NCBI GenBank assembly: GCA_017420625.1
Contig: JAFOIR010000238.1
Location: 1 to 6,724 of the forward strand
Reading direction: 5' to 3'
DNA length: 6,724 nucleotides
Source: Bacillota bacterium
Lineage (GTDB): Bacteria; Bacillota_A; Clostridia; Lachnospirales; Bianqueaceae
Numbering within the stretch: position 1 is the first letter of the stretch; each line of letters opens with the position of its first letter. Positions 1 through 4,892 of this stretch are shown here, piece after piece. Made by a program: the position numbers and the translations under genes. The notes under the pieces are model-generated. The model saw only the letters and a list, made by a program, of their open reading frames with translations, made no database searches and was not told the DNA's origin.

Positions 1-1
1 C

Positions 2-33
2 AAAACTGGCCATATGAAAAGTATCAGTTTTTG
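2..33 (+). terminator. Possible weak terminator of an upstream gene
   Basis: AAAACTG at 2-8 pairs with CAGTTTT at 25-31, and ATA at 12-14 can pair with TAT at 22-24 across a three-base bulge, leaving a seven-base loop. The right arm runs straight into a T run (28-32) and AT-rich sequence. The stem is poor in G/C and the left edge of the window may cut it, so this is a weak call. If real, it closes a gene to the left of the window. Confidence 0.3.
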
Positions 34-81
34 AATAATTTATCGTATCAGATTCTATTTCAATGAAACTTTAAAAAGGCA

Positions 82-110
82 TTGCCAAATGAGCGGGCAG
101 TGAGTAAAAT
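82..110 (+). promoter_or_regulatory. Sigma-A-type promoter for the oxidoreductase gene
   Basis: A -35 box TTGCCA (82-87), a 17-base spacer and a -10 box TAAAAT (105-110) match the housekeeping Bacillota promoter at 4/6 and 5/6 positions. AT-rich sequence lies upstream (52-76). Transcription would start near 117, giving a leader of about 60 nt before the ATG at 178. No other promoter is visible in the 177 bases before the gene. Confidence 0.6.
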
Positions 111-127
111 AGGAATAAGATTGAAGC

Positions 128-144
128 AGTCGGAAGTTCTGACT
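128..144. promoter_or_regulatory. Operator-like 17-bp dyad
   Basis: The half-sites AGTCGGAA (128-135) and TTCTGACT (137-144) are inverted repeats about a central G (136), with 7 of 8 positions symmetric. The dyad sits about 10-30 bases past the predicted transcription start, where a repressor would block elongation or initiation. The odd-length symmetric centre is typical of a dimeric helix-turn-helix regulator site. The regulator is not in the window. It could instead be a weak hairpin in the 5' leader, though its one-base centre leaves little room for a loop. Confidence 0.35.
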
Positions 145-177
145 ACTTATCACTGAATAGCTAAGGAGGCATTTTCC

Positions 178-1245
178 ATGAGTGAAAAAATAAAAATTGC
201 CGTGATCGGATGCGGTACCATTGCCAATTCTGCCCATATTCCTTCCTATATGGAGATCCGTGACAAAGCGGAAATCAAGTATTTCTGCGACATTATTCCG
301 GAAAGAGCAGAGGCTGCTGTTAAACGCTACGGTTCCGGCATCGCCATCGTGGATTACCATGATGCGCTGAATGATCCGGAAGTGCAGGCAATCAGTGTGT
401 GTACTCCCAACTATATGCATGCACAGATCTCGATCGATGCGATGAAAGCCGGCAAGGATGTTCTTTGTGAAAAACCCGCTGCCCGTACCTATGCCGAAGC
501 TTTGACCATGCAGGAAGCACAGCATGAGACCGGCCGTATCCTCAATATCGGTGTGGTCAATCGTTTCAATGACAGCGTAAAACGGATCAAAGAGTACATC
601 GATGCCGGTACACTTGGTGAGCTTTATCACATTCATGTAGCATTCCGGGCACATCGTTCCATTCCGGGCCTGGGCGGAGCTTTCACGACCAAAGCGATCG
701 CCGGCGGCGGTACGCTGATCGACTGGGGCGTTCATTATCTGGATATCGTTATGTACTGCACCGGTGACCCCAAACCGGTCACTGTCAGCGGTGAAACCTT
801 CTGCAAACTGGGTGTGGATATGAAAAATTACGTCTACACCAACATGTGGAGCGAAATGACCAAAGATGTCAACGGCACCTATGATGTCGATGATTCCGTT
901 TGTGGCATCATCCGCACCGAAGGACCGGTCATTACCCTGAACGGCGCCTGGGCTCAGAACATCGGTATTCCTGAAACCTATATCGATTTCATGGGCACCA
1001 AGGCGGGTATCCGCCTGACCTACGGCGGCGATTTCGTGATCTACGGAACGGAGAACGGTGCACTCACGGAGATCAAACCTTCCTATAAGAAAACCAATAT
1101 GTTCCTCAATGAGATCACGGCATTCGTAGATGACGTGACCACCCGTGAGCCGCTGCCCAGCCGCATCGACGTCAATATCAAGACTTCTCAGATCATGCAG
1201 GCGATTTACGACAGTGCAGAAGCCCACAAGGAGGTCACCCTGTAA
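178..1245 (+). CDS. Gfo/Idh/MocA family NAD(P)-dependent oxidoreductase
   Basis: A cytosolic sugar- or polyol-type dehydrogenase of 355 residues, the usual length for the family. The N-terminal Rossmann domain (about 1-120) opens with the dinucleotide motif GCGTIA (11-16), followed by CTPN (75-78) and the hallmark EKP (98-100), whose Lys99 is the family's catalytic lysine. The C-terminal alpha/beta substrate domain holds GGGTLIDWGVHYLD (176-189), the GGGxLxDxGxHxxD signature in which Asp182 and His186 line the active site. No signal peptide is seen. The ATG at 178 follows an ideal AAGGAGG (163-169) at 8 nt. The gene stands alone between its own promoter and terminator, so no neighbour reveals the substrate. 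Inositol, glucose-like and anhydrosugar dehydrogenases share these motifs. Family assignment is firm; the reaction is not assignable. Confidence 0.93.
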   Translation: MSEKIKIAVIGCGTIANSAHIPSYMEIRDKAEIKYFCDIIPERAEAAVKRYGSGIAIVDYHDALNDPEVQAISVCTPNYMHAQISIDAMKAGKDVLCEKPAARTYAEALTMQEAQHETGRILNIGVVNRFNDSVKRIKEYIDAGTLGELYHIHVAFRAHRSIPGLGGAFTTKAIAGGGTLIDWGVHYLDIVMYCTGDPKPVTVSGETFCKLGVDMKNYVYTNMWSEMTKDVNGTYDVDDSVCGIIRTEGPVITLNGAWAQNIGIPETYIDFMGTKAGIRLTYGGDFVIYGTENGALTEIKPSYKKTNMFLNEITAFVDDVTTREPLPSRIDVNIKTSQIMQAIYDSAEAHKEVTL

Positions 1246-1280
1246 ACAGGTGATATCCCGCACACAGGATCAGAAATTTG

Positions 1281-1308
1281 AAGGCCGTCCGGTAAGGACG
1301 GCCTTTTT
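1281..1308 (+). terminator. Intrinsic terminator after the oxidoreductase gene
   Basis: AAGGCCGTCC (1281-1290) and GGACGGCCTT (1296-1305) form a perfect 10-bp GC-rich stem with the loop GGTAA and a run of five T (1304-1308). It lies 36 nt after the stop codon of the oxidoreductase gene and separates it from the serine dehydratase genes. The leading AA could give weak function in the opposite direction as well. Confidence 0.92.
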
Positions 1309-1336
1309 CACCAAAATTGTTTAGGATGGTTTTACC

Positions 1337-2005
1337 ATGAAAGAGATCAGCGTTTTTGATGTGATCGGACCAAATATGATCGGGCCTTCCAGTTCCCATA
1401 CAGCCGGTGCCCTCAGGATCGCACTGATGGCGCGGAAAATGTGTCAGGGACCTATTCGCAGAGTCGAGTTTATTCTGTACGGTTCTTTTGCCCGTACCTA
1501 CCATGGACATGGTACCGATCGGGCGCTTCTGGGAGGGATGATGGGATTCGATACCGAAGACCGGCGGATCCGTGACAGTTTCCGTCTTGCTGAGGAAGCA
1601 GGGATCGAGTACAGGTTTACGATCAATACGACGAATCAGGATGTTCATCCCAATACCGTCGAGATCATAGCGGAAGATGTGAATGGTCATGTGACAGATG
1701 TGGTCGGTGAATCGATCGGAGGCGGCAATGCAAGGCTTCGCCGGATCGACGGAATAACGGTGGATATCGCCGGTGAACTCGAGACCGTCGTTGTTCAGCA
1801 GCTGGATATCCCGGGCGTGATCGCACACATTACTCAGGTTCTGTATGAACATCGGATCAATATCGCTTACCTGAATGTCTATCGTGAGAACAAGCATGAA
1901 CATGCTTATTCCGTCATCGAAGCAGACGGAGACATCCCGGATGCACTGATAGACAGACTGCGGGAGATTCCTGCTGTGCAGCAGGTCAATCTGATCCGTC
2001 TTTAA
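1337..2005 (+). CDS. sdaAB: L-serine dehydratase, iron-sulfur-dependent, beta subunit
   Basis: The small subunit of the two-part, [4Fe-4S]-dependent L-serine dehydratase (L-serine to pyruvate and ammonia, cytosol); 222 residues, as expected for the Gram-positive split form. Family signatures visible are GPSSSHTAG (16-24), GHGTDRALLGG (57-67), HPNT (104-107) and ESIGGGN (125-131). Residues about 150-222 form an ACT domain (LDIPGVIAHITQVL, 156-169), a small regulatory fold that commonly binds amino acids; known for the family, not shown here. The ATG follows AGGATGG (1323-1329) at 7 nt. The sdaAA gene begins 17 nt after the stop, so the two are cotranscribed. No convincing promoter is visible between the preceding terminator and this start. 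Confidence 0.95.
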   Translation: MKEISVFDVIGPNMIGPSSSHTAGALRIALMARKMCQGPIRRVEFILYGSFARTYHGHGTDRALLGGMMGFDTEDRRIRDSFRLAEEAGIEYRFTINTTNQDVHPNTVEIIAEDVNGHVTDVVGESIGGGNARLRRIDGITVDIAGELETVVVQQLDIPGVIAHITQVLYEHRINIAYLNVYRENKHEHAYSVIEADGDIPDALIDRLREIPAVQQVNLIRL

Positions 2006-2022
2006 GGAAAGGAGTCAGGAGC

Positions 2023-2907
2023 ATGAATTTTTCAAAAGGCAGTGAACTCCTTTCTCTTTGCGAGAGGGAACAGATCAGAATTTCCGAGGCGATGATCCGG
2101 CGGGAAGAACAGTACTTTGAAGGTACCAGAGAAGAGATTCTCGGGAGGATGGCTCATTCCTGGCAGATCATGAAAGAATCGGTACAAGAAGGTCAACAGG
2201 CAGGAAATCGCTCCATGGGCGGATTGATCGGCGGAGAAGGATTCAAGGTTTCCGAGCGCAGACGGGAGGGAACTTCACTGGTTGGCCCGCTTGTTTCAAA
2301 AGCCATGGCCTATGCGATGGGCGTCCTGGAAGTCAATGCATCCATGGGATTGATCGTCGCCGCGCCGACGGCCGGCAGTTCGGGTGTGATCCCGGGTGTT
2401 TTCTGTGCGTTGCAGGAAGAATATGGTTTTTCGGATGAACAGATGGTGGAAGCTTTGTTTACGACCGGTGCGATCGGCTATCTGATCACACGCAATGCGA
2501 CAGTTGCCGGTGCAGAGGGCGGCTGCCAGGCTGAGATCGGCGCGGCTGCTGCTATGGCATCCGGTGCAGCCGTCGAATTGTTCGGAGGCACACCTAACCA
2601 GGTGCTTTCAGCTGCCTCCTCCGTCCTGGGAACGATGCTGGGCCTTGTCTGTGATCCCATCGGTGGACTGGTCGAAGCACCCTGTCAGAAACGGAATGCG
2701 GTTGGCGCCTCCAATGCACTCGTTTCAGCAGAAATGACCCTGGCAGGCGTCGACAACCTGATCCCCTTTGACGAGATGGTTGACGTCATGTATAAGGTCG
2801 GCCGCTCGCTCCCATATGAGCTCAGAGAGACTGCACTGGGAGGGATTGCGGCTTCACCAACCGCCTGCCGCCTGTGCAGCGCAGCGCAGGGATGCCCAAA
2901 ATTGTGA
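2023..2907 (+). CDS. sdaAA: L-serine dehydratase, iron-sulfur-dependent, alpha subunit
   Basis: The catalytic subunit that carries the [4Fe-4S] cluster; its labile iron acts as the Lewis acid that removes the serine hydroxyl. The 294 residues match the family length. Cys168 (in GGCQAE), Cys210 and Cys221 (in CDPIGGLVEAPC, 210-221) are the three cluster ligands conserved in the family. The glycine- and alanine-rich core includes APTAGSSGVIPG (114-125). The C-terminal tail adds Cys282, Cys285 and Cys291, with the last only three residues from the end; in the related Legionella fused enzyme a C-terminal cysteine caps the cluster. The ATG at 2023 uses AAAGGAG (2008-2014) at 8 nt; a second CAGGAG lies too close to serve. 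Last gene of the sdaAB-sdaAA operon. The enzyme is expected to be oxygen-sensitive. Confidence 0.95.
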   Translation: MNFSKGSELLSLCEREQIRISEAMIRREEQYFEGTREEILGRMAHSWQIMKESVQEGQQAGNRSMGGLIGGEGFKVSERRREGTSLVGPLVSKAMAYAMGVLEVNASMGLIVAAPTAGSSGVIPGVFCALQEEYGFSDEQMVEALFTTGAIGYLITRNATVAGAEGGCQAEIGAAAAMASGAAVELFGGTPNQVLSAASSVLGTMLGLVCDPIGGLVEAPCQKRNAVGASNALVSAEMTLAGVDNLIPFDEMVDVMYKVGRSLPYELRETALGGIAASPTACRLCSAAQGCPKL

Positions 2908-2921
2908 ATCTTGTGGAAAAA

Positions 2922-2966
2922 ACAACCTGTAGGGGTCGACGATCAGCGTCCACCACTACAGGTTGT
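2922..2966. repeat. REP-like palindromic element forming the hairpin
   Basis: A 45-bp near-perfect palindrome with a 20-bp arm, a five-base loop and the half-site CTGTAGGGGTCGACG. Short intergenic palindromes with a CTGTAGGGG-like edge and a variable GC-rich inner stem occur in several Bacillota genomes, from memory and not checked. Only one copy is present in this window, so repetitiveness cannot be shown here; the call rests on shape and size alone. Confidence 0.35.
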
Positions 2967-2975
2967 GGTTTTTTT
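2922..2975 (+). terminator. Terminator of the sdaAB-sdaAA operon
   Basis: Arms 2922-2941 and 2947-2966 pair at 18 of 20 positions around the five-base loop ATCAG; the mismatches are G2933/A2955 and C2937/C2951. After two G the sequence runs into seven T (2969-2975). It starts 14 nt after the sdaAA stop. The stem is far longer than a plain terminator needs, which suggests that a palindromic element supplies the hairpin. Confidence 0.85.
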
Positions 2976-2996
2976 GAAAAAAAGTCATTTCTGGTA

Positions 2997-3025
2997 TTGA
3001 CGGGGCGGCAGGTTATTGATATAAT
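2997..3025 (+). promoter_or_regulatory. Near-consensus sigma-A promoter in the intergenic region
   Basis: TTGACG (2997-3002), exactly 17 bases, then TATAAT (3020-3025): 5/6 and 6/6 matches with optimal spacing, the best promoter in the window. AT-rich sequence precedes it (2969-2994). Predicted transcription start is near 3032. No open reading frame with a ribosome site follows; instead, hairpin-rich sequence and a terminator follow, which argues that it drives a non-coding RNA. Confidence 0.75.
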
Positions 3026-3031
3026 CATTCC

Positions 3032-3189
3032 TGTCTTCTGAATCGCAGACTTCCACTGCGAACGGGGTCAGGGGACGAGGTGACAATTTCGATATATATC
3101 GTCGGTCGGAGCTATGCTCTGACTGGTCAAACGGGATACGAAAAACAGCGGCATGCCAACCTTCCAGGGCAAACCGCTGTTTTTCTTTT
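3032..3189 (+). ncRNA. Candidate small structured RNA, family not recognised
   Basis: About 158 nt lie between the strong promoter and an intrinsic terminator. Visible helices are TCGCAG/CTGCGA (3043-3048 with 3056-3061, 7-nt loop), GACGA/TCGTC (3074-3078 with 3099-3103), GTCGGAGC/GCTCTGAC (3105-3112 with 3116-3123, one G-U pair, 3-nt loop) and the terminator stem (3141-3151 with 3174-3184). No open frame with a ribosome site is apparent. The next gene has its own promoter at 3282, so a free-standing small RNA is more likely than a leader, but a terminating riboswitch or attenuator acting by readthrough cannot be excluded. I see no signature of SRP RNA, tmRNA, RNase P RNA or the common riboswitches. 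A 6S-like RNA is possible on size but the central bubble and closing stem were not made out. Confidence 0.5.
3141..3189 (+). terminator. Intrinsic terminator of the candidate small RNA
   Basis: AAAAACAGCGG (3141-3151) and CCGCTGTTTTT (3174-3184) are perfect 11-bp inverted repeats. Inside, TGCC (3154-3157) can pair with GGCA (3168-3171). The T tract TTTTTCTTTT runs 3180-3189. The A run on the left arm could allow termination from the other strand too, but no converging gene is seen. Confidence 0.8.
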
Positions 3190-3207
3190 CATGAACGACC
3201 GGATCGG

Positions 3208-3232
3208 TCCTTTATCTAAAATAGATAAAGGA
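3208..3232. promoter_or_regulatory. Perfect 11-bp AT-rich inverted repeat
   Basis: TCCTTTATCTA (3208-3218) and TAGATAAAGGA (3222-3232) are exact reverse complements around AAA. No T tract follows, so it is not a terminator; a dimeric regulator site is the simpler reading. It lies about 50 bases upstream of the -35 box of the promoter at 3282-3311, a position suited to an activator, and about 20 bases after the small RNA terminator. A second small dyad, GACCG-GAT-CGGTC (3197-3209), abuts it. I could not match it to a known operator consensus. Confidence 0.4.
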
Positions 3233-3281
3233 GAAGGGATCTGCCTGTGAAATGTCGGGAGTTTTTTTCCATGGTTCACTC

Positions 3282-3311
3282 TTGCCACGGACGGGGAAAA
3301 AGTGAGATAAT
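3282..3311 (+). promoter_or_regulatory. Promoter for the transglutaminase-like gene and glnN
   Basis: TTGCCA (3282-3287), an 18-base spacer and GATAAT (3306-3311) fit a sigma-A promoter (4/6 and 5/6). Transcription would start near 3318, giving a leader of about 40 nt before the ATG at 3360. It lies downstream of the small RNA terminator and is therefore the likely source of the two-gene message. Confidence 0.55.
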
Positions 3312-3346
3312 AAACCATCTTTGATAAGCGTGGAATTTACCTTGGG

Positions 3347-3356
3347 AAAGGGGGAG
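3347..3356 (+). promoter_or_regulatory. Ribosome binding site that sets the start at 3360
   Basis: AAAGGGGGAG ends three bases before ATG 3360; its AAGGGGG core leaves five bases. The same reading frame is open up to a TTG at 3321, but that codon would sit only about three bases from the predicted transcription start and lacks an upstream purine run, so it is rejected. An ATG at 3366 is a possible alternative, with GGAG at nine bases. Confidence 0.65.
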
Positions 3357-3359
3357 CCT

Positions 3360-4853
3360 ATGCAGATGAAAGACCTTCCTCTTCTGGCGAGTGAATTGCC
3401 GGAAGATATACTGAAAGCAAAATGGTGCGGTGACTTCAAGAGAGCGATGAGGCTCATTGATCTTCGGGTAAGCGAAGAAAGAACTCCGGATTTTCTGAAG
3501 AAGCGGCTCCTGATGGAAAAAGAAATCCTGGAGCGACTGCCGCTTTATTATGGCTATACAGTACCTGAAGCAGTTGCCCTGGTGCAAAAGGAGATCCCGG
3601 ATTTTACGGAACAGGAACTGGAAAGTCTGATGGACAGCGGAACGACTGACTGGATCTATATTGACGGCAAGCCGCATCTGGCGACCAGGTTTTATGAGAC
3701 TCTCGTCGATGTGAATCCGTTCATTGCAAAAAGAGCAGCGCGGGGAAGAGGCGAAAGCATCGCTGAAAATCAGGCACAGAACGCAGATTTTGAAGAAACA
3801 CCGAACAGCCGCATGAAAAATGAATCCATGCGCATGATTCTCAGTGAAGGCAGCAGAAGCGATCTGATCCGCATCAGAGCGAGCCTGAAGATCCGTGATG
3901 AAGTCTTTCATCCCGGCAAAGTACTCATTCATCTGCCGATCCCCAAACCACAGATCAATATGACGAAGATTCGTATCCTAGATATCTTTCCGCCTGAGAG
4001 TGAAACATGCAAAGTAACCGTTGCGCCGGAAGAAGCACCATCAAGGACGGTCGCCTGGGAGGCAGAACTTGACGAGAATACCGAATTCAGCGTGGAATAT
4101 GAGTATGTCAGCACCATAACGGCCCATGATCTTACTGAGCCGCCGAAAAGCAGTGATGCCGCTTTTTCCGAAGACCCGCCGACAAGTGATGATCTTTCTG
4201 AAAAACTGCCGAGTATTCATTTCACCGAGACCATCCGGAATCTGGCTGCTGAGCTGACCCGAAGAGCGGAAGAAAAAGCCGGCCGCAGGCTGGATCCGGA
4301 AGATCCGAAGGATAAACTCAGGATCGCCCGGGCATTTTACGATTACTGCACGGTCAATGTAGTTTATTCCTACACCCGCTCTTATTTTACGATCGAGCAG
4401 ATCCCGGAATATGTTGCCCTGGGCAGGCGCGGAGACTGTGGGACAATGGCAATTCTGTTTATCACGCTTTGCCGCTCAGCCGGCATACCAGCCAGATGGC
4501 AGTCAGGTCTTTATGTAACACCCGACTATGAGGGAATGGCAGCGGAAGCAGGCATGCACGATTGGGCTATGTTCTATATCGAAGGCTACGGATGGCTCTT
4601 TGCGGATCCTTCCTTCGGGGGCAGTGCTTTTCGCGCCGGTAATCTGGAGCGCTGGAACTACTATTTCGGTAATCTGGACACCTTCCGGATGGCCGCCAAC
4701 AGTGAATTTCAGGCTGAATTCATTCCTCCGAAACAGCATTCCAGAAATGACCCGACCGATTCACAGGCCGGTGAAGCAGAATATGAGGACGGTCCCTTAT
4801 TCAGTGAACATCTGATCCGGAATCAGCAGGTGCTGGAACACCACCGGATCTGA
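3360..4853 (+). CDS. Cytosolic transglutaminase-fold (papain-like) protein
   Basis: A 497-residue protein without signal peptide or membrane segment. Residues 1-130 look helical and charged and include the segment DWIYIDGKPHLATRFYE. Residues about 167-252 are beta-rich, perhaps an Ig-like domain. A Pro/Ser/Asp/Glu linker spans about 257-285, and a transglutaminase core about 290-447. The core keeps the full triad: Cys360 in RRGDCGTMA, His400 in GMHDWAMFYIEGYGWLFADP, and Asp416 at its end. Members of this superfamily are thiol proteases, amidases or acyl transferases; the substrate here is unknown and crosslinking should not be assumed. The tail (about 460-497) is polar. It has its own promoter, and glnN starts 39 nt downstream with no terminator between, so cotranscription is likely. 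Fold call firm, function open. Confidence 0.85.
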   Translation: MQMKDLPLLASELPEDILKAKWCGDFKRAMRLIDLRVSEERTPDFLKKRLLMEKEILERLPLYYGYTVPEAVALVQKEIPDFTEQELESLMDSGTTDWIYIDGKPHLATRFYETLVDVNPFIAKRAARGRGESIAENQAQNADFEETPNSRMKNESMRMILSEGSRSDLIRIRASLKIRDEVFHPGKVLIHLPIPKPQINMTKIRILDIFPPESETCKVTVAPEEAPSRTVAWEAELDENTEFSVEYEYVSTITAHDLTEPPKSSDAAFSEDPPTSDDLSEKLPSIHFTETIRNLAAELTRRAEEKAGRRLDPEDPKDKLRIARAFYDYCTVNVVYSYTRSYFTIEQIPEYVALGRRGDCGTMAILFITLCRSAGIPARWQSGLYVTPDYEGMAAEAGMHDWAMFYIEGYGWLFADPSFGGSAFRAGNLERWNYYFGNLDTFRMAANSEFQAEFIPPKQHSRNDPTDSQAGEAEYEDGPLFSEHLIRNQQVLEHHRI

Positions 4854-4892
4854 ATAACAGTATGAATGAAACAGCAAGATGGGAGAACCTAG

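Noticed and set aside
21..51. Direct repeat GTATCAG at 21-27 and 45-51
   Set aside because: Two 7-base copies in AT-rich DNA are expected by chance often enough, and they lie outside the core promoter.
1..66. Open frame 1-66 ending in TGA, possible tail of an upstream gene (21 codons)
   Set aside because: Too short to judge, AT-rich like spacer DNA, and overlapping a possible terminator hairpin at 2-33; no family recognised.
55..1263. 402-codon open frame on the minus strand over the oxidoreductase gene
   Set aside because: It mirrors the codon pattern of the well-supported + strand gene, resembles no family, and would need to overlap a confirmed gene fully.
3071..3104. GACGAGGTG segment resembling part of the glmS ribozyme core
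   Set aside because: The cleavage-site region and the other conserved core segments are missing, and the downstream gene is not glmS.
3166..3176. GGGCAAACC-like segment reminiscent of the cyclic-di-GMP-I riboswitch
   Set aside because: It sits inside the terminator hairpin and the rest of the riboswitch consensus is absent.
3321..3359. TTG start at 3321 giving a 510-residue protein
   Set aside because: It would lie almost at the predicted transcription start and has no ribosome site, whereas ATG 3360 follows a strong purine run.
3276..3932. 218-codon minus-strand frame under the transglutaminase-like gene and its promoter
   Set aside because: Shadow frame with no domain recognised; the region before it shows clear + strand signals.
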